From contig JAVMKO010000001.1 of the NCBI GenBank assembly GCA_032164245.1, positions 12,251,603-12,315,602 on the forward strand: 64,000 bases of DNA. Direction: 5' to 3'. Shown here one piece after another: positions 11,042 through 21,050 of this stretch; the first letter of the stretch is position 1, and each line of letters starts with the position of its first letter. Made by a program: the position numbers and the translations under genes. The notes beneath the pieces were generated by a model. That model was not told where the DNA came from. It saw nothing but the letters and a program-made list of their open reading frames with translations, and ran no database searches. Source of the stretch: Sternotherus odoratus (taxonomy: Eukaryota > Chordata > Testudines > Kinosternidae).

Positions 11042-11320
11042 CAGTGGTTCTCAAACTTATTGAGACTGTGACCCCTTTTCCTGCGCCGTCGGCGCGCCGC
11101 GACCCCTCCAGTCCAGCGGCCGGCTGCGGCCCGACACCCCCCCCACACCCCCGCCTCTGCCGCCTGTGGCCCGGCCCCCTGGCCCCGCTGCGGCCGGCTG
11201 CACGCCGGCCCCAGGCCCCGGCGGGCTGCCGGGTGTGCACTGGCCCCGCCACCACGAGTTGCGGTGGCAGGAGCTCGCGAACCCCCCAGGGGGTCGCGAC
11301 CCCCAGTTTGAGAAACCCTG
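11042..11320. mobile_element. Non-autonomous hAT element, 279 bp
   Basis: The ends are CAGTGGTTCTCAAACTTATT and, reversed, CAGGGTTTCTCAAACTGGGG. Perfect 8-bp target duplications ATTTAGAG lie at 11034-11041 and 11321-11328. The GGTTCTCAAACT/GGGGTCGCGACCCC pattern is that of SPIN/Charlie-like hAT MITEs. The interior is GC-rich. Confidence 0.88.
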
Positions 11321-12060
11321 ATTTAGAGCCTCCTTCAGAACACTATCCTTGCCACCATGGATGCCAATTCTCTATACACTAGCATCCTTCACAATAACAG
11401 CATAGCTGGCTGCCTCAAATATTTACAAGACAATGGACAACCCCCCCATCGCCAAACTCATCTATTTAATCTTCAAACACAACTATTTTACATTCAAAAG
11501 CAAAACTTTGTCCAAAGCACGGGAACAGCCAAACGTACTAGGATCGTTCCCCAATATGCCAACCTCCTCATGGGCCACTTTGAAGAAAATTTTCTGAATA
11601 CAACAAAACTAATGAAACACTTGAGATTCACCGATTACATTTTCATCTTCTGGACAGATGACAAACTCCTTCAGATTTCCACCACAACATCTATCCATTA
11701 AACTCTCTCTGGAACACTCCCATACCAGTCAACTTCCTGGACACCACCATCAGCCTCAACAATGGAACCCTACAACCATATACAAGAAACCCACGGGTCA
11801 CCACACCTACCTTCATAGATCGAGTAACCACCCCAAACACACCAAGAAATCTACATCCAGATATTAATATACCACAGAATATGCTCGGAAGAGAAAATCC
11901 AAGGTATACACCTTAATGCACTCAAAACCACCTTCAACAAACAAGGAAACTGCACCACAGAAGTAAATCACATCAATTCAAATACCCTGAGAGAATCTGC
12001 TTCAATACAGAAATAAAACCCACTAACCGCGTATCTCTTATTGTCACCTACCCATATGGA

Positions 12061-12200
12061 CAAAGAGTCCTGTGGCACCTTACAGACTAACAGATGTAGA
12101 GCATAAGCTTTTGTGGGTGAATACCCACTTCGTCGGATGCATGCAGTGGAAATGACCAGAGGCAGGTATAAATATGCAGGCAGGAATCAGGGTAGAGATA
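12061..12200 (-). mobile_element. PLE-tail fragment inserted into the older PLE, 11-bp target duplication
   Basis: A 140-bp insertion flanked by perfect 11-bp repeats ACCCATATGGA at 12050-12060 and 12201-12211. It contains CCTGTGGCACCTTACAGACT, the hammerhead-like segment on the minus strand (12098-12136), and the tail extension CAGAGGCAGGTATAAATATG. The long target duplication shows a retroelement-style insertion, not a DNA transposon. It dates the insertion after the host PLE. Confidence 0.8.
12098..12136 (-). ncRNA. Hammerhead-ribozyme-like motif, one core change
   Basis: Read on the minus strand: CCGACGA (12130-12136), one extra A, a helix II hairpin GTGGGTGAATACCCAC-type stem (12113-12128), AAAA at 12109-12112 where the core needs GAAA, a 2-bp helix III with 4-nt loop (GCTTATGC, 12101-12108), then UC, an acceptable cleavage site. 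The G12 change and C at position 4 would be expected to inactivate it. Confidence 0.5.
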
Positions 12201-12869
12201 ACCCATATGGAGTATCATGAAATAATTACAACTCCTCCTACTCCATGTGGATCCCATCCTGAAATAAATCTTTCCTGGCCTTCAAACAATCCCCCAACCT
12301 TGCCAAGCTCATCATCAGAAGCAAGTTCCCCACAGAATAGGGGACACCAACTCAAAATGGCACCAGACCCTGACAGAACAACAGATACAAAGTCTTAAGA
12401 CATATCACCACTGTTATAATGATCAGCACCTTCCCCAACTCACCCTTAAAGATCCATAGGTCCTACACATGCCTAACACAACACTCATCCAATGCACTAA
12501 ATGACACAAAAGCAACTATATGGGTGAAACCAGACAATCACTATGCTCTCAAATGAAGTCACGCAGGAAAATGATGCAAGATAAAAACACCACATCACCG
12601 GTGGGTGAACACTTCTCACAAAGTGATCACTCTATATATGACCTATCCCTCCTCATCCTCAAAGGAAACCTGCACAACATTTTCACCAGACTAGCCTGGG
12701 ACCGTAAATTCATTACTTTCCTAGACACTAAAAATCAAGGACTAAACAGAGACACTAGATTTATGACTCATTACAACAATCTGTAATCCACTACCCCTCC
12801 TTTTTGTCCTAGGACTACAGAGGTGTTAACCTTGAACGATCCCTAGAATATATGCAAACTATGTATGTC

Positions 12870-13145
12870 AAGAATCAGAGAGGTAGCCGTGTTAGTCTGA
12901 ATTTGCAGAAGCGACAAAGTCCTGTGGCACCTTAAAGACTAATACTTGTGTTAGTCTTTAAGGTGCCACAAAACTATCTGTTTGATCTTGTATTTAGCTG
13001 TGACAGTACCTTTACTGTCAGTACCTTTCCTGTGACTGTACCTTTCCCAGACCTGAAGAAGAGCTCAATGTACCTCAAGAGCTTCTCACACAATAGAAGT
13101 TGGTCCAATAAAAAAATATTCTTACCCATCTTGTCTCTCCATTTT
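12870..13145. mobile_element. Composite of PLE-tail repeats, partly inverted
   Basis: 12873-12946 carries the GAGGTAGCCGTGTTAGTCTG end and CCTGTGGCACCTTAAAGACT. From about 12950 the same words return in reverse (GTTAGTCTTTAAGGTGCCAC). 13050-13140 is a second tail type: CCAGACCTGAAGAAGAGCTC, AGAAGTTGGTCCAATAAA, CCATCTTGTCTCTC. The second type has its own worn hammerhead-like layout (CUGAAGA at 13053-13059 followed by an extra A and a weak stem). Confidence 0.6.
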
Positions 13146-15802
13146 AAAAATAATAATTTATCATGGCACATATCTACACACAGATATTAAACCTATTCTA
13201 AATAGGTATTGGAAATTATTAAACCACTTTTACTGTATTTATTTCTCTCACACACTTTTCAAGGGCAGATTTTCTGAGCTGTGAAAAGTTAAAATTATGG
13301 TTGGAAAAAAGTTGAAATACCACTTAAGCTTTGTCAGAAAATAAACGGTATTAAAAATTAATTATATTTCTTCAAATTTTTATTGTTAAAGCCAGGGTTA
13401 TTTATTTTAGTACTATTAGATATCCATACTGAAAATCATTGGCAAAGTAAAACACAAATTAGATACGCTAGGACAGTGAGCAACTCTTCTAATCCTTAAG
13501 GAAGCTAAATAAGAATTATAGATTCTTAAATTAAAGCACTTAAATCAAAAAAATTTTACCATTCTTTAGATTTTGATTTCCTGTCTGGTCCTGGTAGTTA
13601 TACACTGTCTGAGTCTTCATGGCGTAAATTCATTTACTTTTGCATCATAATCTAAATTACTGTATCAAGTAAATAGTGCTAAAAGTGGCGTAAAACGTGC
13701 TAAACTTCTTTCCTCTATTTGGAACAAATGCTTCAGACAACCAAATCACTTTGTAGTCCACATAGCTATAATGGGATCATTGCAATTAGAAAAGGGGGAA
13801 GCACAATCACTCAAAGATTTTATTTGTTCAAAAGAAGCCTCTTTCAGGCTACACACAAGTATTATCCATTGCAACCTACAGCCAGCATTCCAACGAATAA
13901 TAAACAAGTGAATCTGAACAAGCAGCTTCACTATATGTTGTTTCTGAAACACATCATCCTCATAGCCGCGCTCTTGGCTAAGAATTCTTTTTGGTGTTTA
14001 CCACCAACTACTCAAAACTTTTGGAGAGGTATAGTTCCAGGTGTCCCATTTTGAACTTTGGTCATTTAGAAACAAGTTTAATTCTGAAAGCAGGAAACAA
14101 AGTATATCTGTAGAAAAATCATTCAGTTTTCCAGTCTCTGCCTGAGCTGGAGACCCATCTGGAAGTCCCTGTTCAAAAGTCCTTAAAAACAGAATGCAGG
14201 GTTTCCTTATTCTCTAGTGACAGAGTCAGAACCCTAAGTCTCTCGTTAGGTCAAGGTAGCTAAGTATAGTTTAGAATCTGAAACAACAAAACACCACACA
14301 TTTTCAGGAGTTGATGGAAATCCTTTTCTGGACAAACTGGCTGAAAATTCAGAAGTGACCGGATCGATCTTTTTCCTCCTCCTTCTTAGCATATGCACAA
14401 CAGGCCTCAGGTATCACGTGACCACAATTCATCACCAAATATGGTCTGCTGGTTGGATCATTAGCTTCCCTGACTTAGGCCGGGTCTGACAGGGAGCGTG
14501 ACATGAAGTTTGTAACTGAGTACAGTACCCTCAGAACTGGAAAGCAATCACAAATTTTATGTATGCATATGAACAAATCAAGAGTCCATCTAACCTTTAA
14601 GCATATTTAGCCTTTAATCATATTTTCTTCATCAAAATGCTAGTAATTATCCAGGGGGTTACATCTGGAGACTGGGAAATGAAAAGGAAAAAAAAAAAAA
14701 ACCTCTGTTGCAGCCCCTCTAAGTGATTCACTGCAAAACATGAACTTTGTGAATGCTAGGTGCAAGGTATATTTGCGTCTGATCCAATTCCTATGAAGTC
14801 AATGAAAAGATTCCCACTGATTTCAGTGGGCTTTGGGTAGGGCCCTGAAAGTGAAAGGCATTATTACAGATGTAAATCAGTTTCATTTTATTATTTTTAC
14901 TATTCAGTGGTGCCTCCCACTGATTCAAATGACTTTTCCAGTGGTTTTAACCATCCTCCTTACACTGTTCAATGTGGTACTGAATCTGGCAATTATCTTT
15001 AGCTCCAATGTATTTAACATTAACTGCTACCCTGTATCAGATACTCTACGTAGTTTAGATGGTTTATCTTCTCAACGTAGAATGTTAATAAAATGTACCA
15101 ATACTAAATGCCTTTGTAATTATGGTGAGGATACATGATCAACACGACACAGGTGATTGTAACTGAATGCAGACCTATTTTGGTGTGTACGTCACTACTC
15201 CACATATTTGCTTCCGGTAATGCTAGTGCCTTGTGGGCAACAGTCACAGTGTCTCTCCCTCTCTCTCATATCTCTCTCTATATATATATAGATATAGATA
15301 TAGATATATATTCACCAACTTTTCTTCTGATAAATGGTTGTAACTAGCCCGGTAAAACTAATTACATTTATTTTTCCTTATCTTGCAAGCTATTACTTTA
15401 TTTTTCAATGTATATCTTTGGTGGGGTAAAGAGCATGAAAGGGATTTGTACAAATTCTCCATTTGCTCATTACACAACAACTCAGTATGTTTCAACATAA
15501 ATACCTCTGTATTATGTAAAAATAGATAACTGACATTTCAGTGATCCTGAAATTCTTATACAAGGTTCTACATTAGTGATTGTAAACAGTTGTAGTCTTC
15601 TTGTTTTTGTTTTGTTTTTAATTGGTTTTTTTTAAAAAAAACTCACAAAAGGAATTATACAAACCATACCCAATAAAATGAAAAAAACCTCCGGGTGAGA
15701 AAGGGCTAGTTTTTGGCCTCAGAACTAGAACTATTTTTCCAGATGAGTAGTCTGACAAGAGGAAATACAGAAATTTTGAAATAGTTTTCAAGTTTCTAGT
15801 TA
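13146..15802. other. USP6NL intron 1 segment, mostly unassigned
   Basis: No exon or RNA gene seen. 14780-14850 is a short old repeat with CCTATGAAGTCAATGAAAAG and ACTGATTTCAGTGGG words. 15262-15310 is simple sequence (CTCTCT, TATATA and GATATA runs). A poly-A run at 14688-14701 has no clear retroposon next to it. Confidence 0.5.
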
Positions 15803-15910
15803 CCGTATATACTCGAGTATAAGCCGAGTTTTTCAGCCCACTTTTTGGGCTGAAAAAAGCCTCCTCGGCTTATACTCGAGTCAACCCGGTAAAAAAAAAA
15901 AAAAAAAAAA

Positions 15911-16400
15911 AGCCTCGCTCTCCCATCCCCGCCGCGCGGGCGGGCTGCCGGGAGCGTCCCGGTTCCCCCCTCCCCGCCGCGGGCGGGCTCCCGGCAGGGA
16001 CAGGACGGGTCGCGCCCGCAATGGCCGGGGCTCCCCCCGTGACAGGCCGCGGCACGGAGCCGCCGGGCCCAACCGCCCCGGGATCCTCCCGAGCCAGCCC
16101 TGCTACCGCGCAGCGGGGGCCGTTCCCCCCCCCGGGGAGGGGTGAGTGCAGGGCCCGGCCCGGGCGGCGGGCTCGGGGGGGGGGGGGACGGCCCCCGCTG
16201 CGCGGTAGCAGGGCTGGCTCGGGAGGATCCCGGGGCGGTTGGGCCCGGCGGCTCCGTGCCGCGGCCTGTCACGGGGGGAGCCCCGGCCATTGCGGGCGCG
16301 ACCCGTCCTGTCCCTGCCGGGAGCCCGCCCGCGGCGGGGAGGGGGGAACCGGGACGCTCCCGGCAGCCCGCCCGCGCGGCGGGGACGGGAGAGCGAGGCT
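15911..16400. repeat. Inverted repeat, arms about 225 bp, loop about 40 bp
   Basis: The left arm 15911-16134 begins AGCCTCGCTCTCCC, and the right arm 16175-16400 ends with its reverse complement. Landmarks GGATCCTCCCGAGCC (left) and GGCTCGGGAGGATCC (right) pair exactly. I noticed only isolated differences, such as CCCATCCCC against CCCGTCCCC, plus length change in G runs. The 34-codon frame MAGAPPVTGRGTEPPG is present on both strands because of this symmetry, and I do not regard it as a gene. Confidence 0.85.
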
Positions 16401-16417
16401 TTTTTTTTTTTTTTTTG

Positions 16418-16675
16418 TCCGGCGGGGAGGGGAGGAACCGGGGCGCACATTTTTTTTTTGGTCCGGCGGGGAGGAGGGAACCTCGGCAGCCCGCCCGCGG
16501 CGGGGAAGGGGGAACCTCGGCAGGGGGAACCTCGGCAGCCCGCCCGCGGCGGGGAAGGGGGAACCTCGGCAGGGGGAACTCGGCAGGGGGAACCTCGGCA
16601 GGGGGGAACCTCGGCAGCCCGCCCGCGGCGGGGAAGGGGGAACCTCGGCAGGGGGAACTCGGCAGGGGGGACTCG
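16418..16675. repeat. GC-rich minisatellite with GGGGGAACCTCGGCA units
   Basis: GGGGGAACCTCGGCA-type words, with GGGGGAACTCGGCA variants, recur many times and are mixed with longer units containing GCCCGCCCGCGGCGGGGAAG. The variable arrangement suggests recent slippage. It lies inside the mariner-type element. Confidence 0.75.
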
Positions 16676-16769
16676 GCTTATACTCGAGTCAATAACTTTT
16701 CCAGCTTTTTGTGCTAAAATTAGGTGCATCGGCTTATATTCGGGTCGGCTTATACTCGAGTATATACGG

Positions 16770-17090
16770 TATTTTCTATACTGAAAACACATTCCAAGTA
16801 TGTTCAAACATGTGCCAAAAGTAAGCTGAATACTATTAAGGCTTCTTCTATAGAACTGACTATAATTATAGGCATGTGGGGGGTAGGGGAGAGATGGGGT
16901 AGAGAATGTAACATGTATAATACAGGAAAGCAAAAATTTAACTAGGTAATAGGGAACTTGACTCAACACTCACCTTTTCATTGCAACAACAGACTGACAG
17001 TTCTGTAAGATTTCCTGTGAGATTCTGCATATTATACTGATGCAATAAGGATTCTTTGGAAACCAAACTCCATGATAAATTATAAATAAT
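16770..17090. other. USP6NL intron 1 segment, nothing recognised
   Basis: Short unassigned stretch. Confidence 0.4.
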
Positions 17091-17480
17091 AATACTACAG
17101 TACCTGTCAACTTGAAAGCACTTTTACAAACAATCCTCAAAGGACTCCAATAACGTAGGTATTATTCACTCTTTATAAATGAGGAGACTGAGGCAAAGGT
17201 GTTAGCAATTTATCACAGAGTATGTGTCAGAGACAAGATTAGAACTCAGGAGTTTGTCATACAGTCGCAAAGAATTTAAAAATATACTATGGCCACACCA
17301 TACTTAAACAACAACTCACATGAGCATCCAAAGCAGCTTTACAAACATTAAAATTCTCTACATCGTTATTAAGTAGGTATCAATTTTTATAGTAGAGCTT
17401 TAGTAATATGTATTCTGTATTGCGAGAACACTGAAAAAGACTGAATTTTACCAGCTAGTAAGTGAGCAAACAAAAAAGCA
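17090..17480 (-). repeat. MIR / CORE-SINE fragments, minus orientation
   Basis: The plus strand shows the reverse MIR words AAGCACTTTTACAAAC, GTAGGTATTATTCACTC, ATGAGGAGACTGAGGCAAAG, GTCAGAGACAAGATTAGAAC and AGGAGTTTGTCATACAG. A second weaker copy (AGCTTTACAAACATTAAAA, TAAGTAGGTATC) follows at 17325-17480. Confidence 0.65.
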
Positions 17481-17578
17481 CATCACAAAATGTATTTTGG
17501 TAACTTGACGCATATGTGGTTTTAATTAGTAACACTTCACATTATAGTAATTTATATAAATTATTAAGAAAATCTTGA

Positions 17579-17745
17579 CAGGTTTCAGAGTAGAAGCTGT
17601 GTTACTCTGTATCCCCAAAAAGAACGAGGAGTACTTGGTGGCACCTTAGAGACTAACAAATGTATTTGTGTATAAGCTTCTGTGGACTAGAACCCACTTC
17701 ATCAGATGCATAGAGTGGAATATGCAAGAGGAAGATAGAGAGAGA
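17579..17745 (-). mobile_element. PLE-tail repeat with hammerhead-like motif
   Basis: The plus strand reads GGTTTCAGAGTAGAAGCTGT, then GGTGGCACCTTAGAGACTAA, then ACTTCATCAGATGCATAGAG, the standard order of this repeat. On the minus strand the core CUGAUGA is intact (17699-17705), with one extra A and a hairpin at 17682-17697, but GAAA has become AGAA (17678-17681). It appears in the same form as copies at 43487, 45868 and elsewhere. Confidence 0.7.
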
Positions 17746-19887
17746 ACATGAAAAGGTGGAGATGGTTGCCATACTAACTTTAAGTTAGCCTTTACACTGC
17801 ACTTGACTATAACTAATATTTTTATCCAATTTGGAAGCTGTAATCTGAAACCTCACATCTTTGCTCAGTACACTTTTTATTATGTGAATTATGGGGCAAA
17901 GAGATCATCAGTACACTGGGAATTAAATACCTATTTTACAGCTGCGCACTATGTGCACATAGATACCACTTGTGGATGAGGAGTAGGTTTTGATTTATTG
18001 AAGGTCAACACAGCAAATCTCTGTCAGAGCCCAGAGATATCAGGGCTGCTAGCCCACTGCTCTAACTACCAGAATTCCCTTACAAGCTATTTGACAATAT
18101 TTCATTCAAGAGAAACGAACAGGATGCCAGAAATACAGTCAAAATGTTTAAGACAAATATTCCATGGCAGAAAAGTTAAATGAAAGATTTGGGCTGGGTA
18201 CACTTTTGGGCTTGGCAGCACAGTATCTATGGACCAGTTCTGCTTGTGCTACAACTAGCTAATTTCATATGTTCTCAGATTAGGTCATCTTTAGCTCTCC
18301 TGCCTCCAATGGGTGTAGTCAGTATCAGTCCTTGTTTACAATAAATTATTTTCTGTCTCTCATTGGTATGAATGAATGGCACTTACATGATCAAGTATCA
18401 CTCACTTCATGTGTAAATCATCCTAGATGTAGAAATTAACCACTATTCTGTCTAGATTAATGACAACCCTGCAACCAGATGTTGGATGATCAAAGCACAC
18501 TGTATTGCCTCTGTTTAAGACGACAGTGAAGCACTGTTTCCATAAATACTATAACTAGAAGCAATGAAACTGTAGAGCAGTCTCTATAAAACACAGTATG
18601 CTTTCTAATATGCTTTTTACAACCTTCCATGAAAAAATTAAATTGACAAAAAGAATTAATAAAATTCCTGTTCTGGCTGTAATTCAGAATCCTTGTAATG
18701 TGCTTTTGGCATCCCACATTTGTATAAATCATTGTCAGCCTTGAACATGAATTTCACAACTTTTTCCAATCTTTGCCATAAATAAGTAAATCCATTTATT
18801 TATGCCCGAATACCAAGAACATTATAGCAGAATTTTTAAAAGCCCTCATGACCATCTCTAACTTCGAGCACTCAGCAGCTGACCTTCCAGGGATCGGCTG
18901 CACACTATCCATTTCCTCCTCCTACATTTTCACGCACCAGTATTGTTTATGGTAGCATAAAAAAGCACTTTGCTGCAATGTTGATTGTATGTCCCTACTG
19001 TCTCTCAGAACAACATCCTTTAAATCACTGCTCCACAGATGTACTTTGAAAGCTGAACCACCAATTCAGGGTGATGAAACCAACCAATCATGTTATGTTT
19101 TGTTTAAAATGTAGGCACAATTAGCTTTCACTTAAAACAGATTATATAGTTCTTCAGGGCACGGTATTTCCTTTTTCTTACATGTTTTGATATGCAGTTA
19201 AATAGTTAACATTGATGTAGTTTGACGTATTACCATTGGCACCTGATTTAATACCCCACTGAAATGAAAAGGATGGTTTACATATCAGAGCTGTTTGAGG
19301 CTCTTTCCAAACTCACTCAGACACTGCTTCACAGGTTACACTGAGGGCAGGTTTTCAAGGTTCGTGTTGCAACCATAACACCTAGAAAATTGCATGAAAA
19401 TGTAAAAGAAAAAGAAAAAAGGAAAAGAAGAGACTCTGCAAAAGTAACTGAGTTGCCTGTCTGCCCCACCTTTTGGCTAGTGCTTTATATCCCTTAAGGA
19501 AAACCAACACCGGGAAACACTGTAAAGTATAAAAAGGTCACATATTAGCAAATGTAAAAATGTGTGTGAAAATAGGTTTACAAATAGTATGTATTTCATA
19601 TATGCATATGCTAAACATGAACAAGAAAACACACTGTGAAATCCAATTAAAACAGACTAGACCTCCCCCCCCCCCCCCCCCGGTCCATCAAATGACCACT
19701 ACTCAACCAGTCACCAAGGTCAACCCTAATTCTTTGTTTGATGACAATGTTCTTGTGGAATTAATCTTTATTTCCTACAACTTGCAGCTTCAAATTTGGC
19801 ATAATTTCCCATTACGAAAAGGCTGTACGTTAACCATTGTTAATATTTTGGTTTTCCCTCGATCATTTATGTTCCTTTGGCTATGTG
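17746..19887. other. USP6NL intron 1 segment with a MIR fragment at about 17998-18080
   Basis: TCAGAGCCCAGAGATATCAG and CCACTGCTCTAACTACCAG at 18022-18075 are a reversed MIR/CORE-SINE piece. 19667-19682 is a C homopolymer. Nothing else recognised. Confidence 0.5.
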
Positions 19888-20047
19888 TAGGACCCTACCA
19901 AATTCACAGCCATGAAAAATGCATCATGGACCTTAAAATCTAATCTCCCCCTAGAAATCTAGTCTCACTTGTGAAATAGGTCTAGTGTAGGGGAGAAGCC
20001 GGTCGGGGGGGGAGGAGGGTGTCTTGATCTTGTGCTAGTCTCTAGAT

Positions 20048-20340
20048 CAGGGGTAGGCACCATATGGCACGAGTGAGCTGATTTTCAGTGGCACTCACAC
20101 TGCCCGGGTCCCGGCCATCGGTCTGGGGGGCTCTGCATTTTAATTTAATTTTAAATGAAGCTTCTTACACATTTTAAAAACTGTATTTACTTTCCATACA
20201 ACAATAATTTAGTTCTATATTAGACTTATAGAAAGAGACCTTCTAAAAATGTTAAAATATATTACTGGCATGCGGAACCATAAATTAGAGTGAATAAATG
20301 AAGACCTGGTATACCACTTCTGAGAGGCTGCTGACCCCTG
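20048..20340. mobile_element. Non-autonomous hAT element nested in the palindromic element, 293 bp
   Basis: The ends are CAGGGGTAGGCACC and, reversed, CAGGGGTCAGCAGCC. Perfect 8-bp duplications CTCTAGAT lie at 20040-20047 and 20341-20348. The interior is AT-rich with no ORF. Confidence 0.9.
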
Positions 20341-20668
20341 CTCTAGATGCTAGTCCCAGCCAGGCTGGAGAGGACTGGGACTTCCTGTTCCTGTGCAGAG
20401 GTCGCTCCCAGGGCTGGGTCAAACTCATCTCTGGGAAGCTCCATGGCTGTGGGCTGGATGCCCAGATCTGGACATGGCAGCAGCAACACTGAAGTAAGGG
20501 AGACAATATTGCAACCCCCACCTCCCCCATAATAGCCTTATAACTGCCCCATGACTTCCTTTTGGTTCACACACACGTTACACCACCATGAAATTTCAGA
20601 TTTAAATATCTGAAACTGTGAAATTTATGGTTTTTAAAATCCTATAGTCATGACTAACCAAAATGGAC

Positions 20669-20759
20669 AAGAATCAGAGAGGTAGCCGTGTTAGTCTGGA
20701 ATAGCAGAGGTAACAAAGTCCTGTGGCACCTTAAAGACTAACTATAAAGTTTTGAAGCA
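20669..20759 (+). mobile_element. Short PLE-tail fragment nested in the palindromic element
   Basis: GAATCAGAGAGGTAGCCGTG followed by CCTGTGGCACCTTAAAGACT sits exactly where the host element should read AAAATGGAC directly into GTGAATTTGG. It is truncated before the hammerhead-like part. Confidence 0.7.
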
Positions 20760-20990
20760 GTGAATTTGGTAGGGCCTAGTTATGTGTCATCAGCAGTGTG
20801 ACCATGTTGATTTCTGGTTTCTATACTGCTTTGCATTATTTCTTATCCAGGAAACACATCAAGGTTGTAGCAAGGATTTTTTTTTTCAATTGAATTCACA
20901 GAGGACAAAGTTAGGGTGTCTGGATGTGACCTTCCTTGGTGACTATGACTGAGCAAAGTTAATTCACTAGGAAATGGATGGTATACGCGT

Positions 20991-21050
20991 AGAGAGAAGC
21001 TTGTGTAGGCAGATATAATTGTCTACATCTATCTACATAAGCTTCTCTCT
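20991..21050. repeat. Short hairpin, 18-bp arms with one mismatch
   Basis: AGAGAGAAGCTTGTGTAG (20991-21008) and CTACATAAGCTTCTCTCT (21033-21050) are reverse complements apart from one position. The loop also contains weak symmetry. It may be the core of a decayed MITE. Confidence 0.6.

Larger units (their letters stand above)
11330..12790 (+). mobile_element. Penelope-like retroelement, degraded, RT followed by GIY-YIG endonuclease
   Basis: Plus-strand translation of 11357-11700 gives a PLE-type reverse transcriptase: MDANSLYTSILHNN (PLE consensus DVTSLYTNIPH), then RIVPQYANLLMGHFEENFL, then LRFTDYIFIFW where an active copy would have YIDDIF. The catalytic double Asp is therefore lost here. 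After a stop, further RT-like sequence follows to about 12020 (FLDTTISLNNGTLQ, RKPTGHHTYLHRSSNHPKHT in shifted frames). A nested insertion occupies 12061-12200. From 12490 the frame reads NYMGETRQSLCSQMKS, matching the YIG half of a GIY-YIG nuclease, then PVGEHFSQSDHSIYDL, the usual PLE C-terminus. Multiple stops and shifts make this a pseudogene. PLEs move by target-primed reverse transcription using the GIY-YIG nuclease. Confidence 0.85.
15803..16769. mobile_element. Mariner-type MITE with GC-rich foldback and minisatellite
   Basis: The ends are CCGTATATACTCGAGTATAA and, reversed, CCGTATATACTCGAGTATAA, identical over these 20 bp. TA lies on both sides (15801-15802 and 16770-16771). Further GGCTTATACTCGAGTC words are repeated inside. 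The interior consists of poly-A (15891-15910), a foldback of two arms (15911-16134 and 16175-16400), poly-T (16399-16416) and a GC-rich tandem array to about 16675. The TA duplication indicates the Tc1/mariner superfamily. No transposase is present. Confidence 0.82.
19888..20778. mobile_element. Palindromic DNA element with two later insertions
   Basis: The ends TAGGACCCTACCAAATTCAC and, reversed, TAGGCCCTACCAAATTCAC are inverted repeats. Flanks GCTATGTG (19880-19887) and GTTATGTG (20779-20786) look like an 8-bp target duplication with one change. The right part has the family's palindrome AGATTTAAATATCT near 20600. A hAT element (20048-20340) and a PLE-tail fragment (about 20669-20759) interrupt it. 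The 8-bp duplication suggests a hAT relative, but the ends are not of CAG type. Confidence 0.72.

Noticed and set aside
15796..16969. Several long overlapping open frames (up to 288 codons) rich in Gly, Pro, Arg and Ala
   Set aside because: They occur on both strands and in several frames inside an inverted repeat and minisatellite, include poly-F or poly-K from homopolymers, and match no family.
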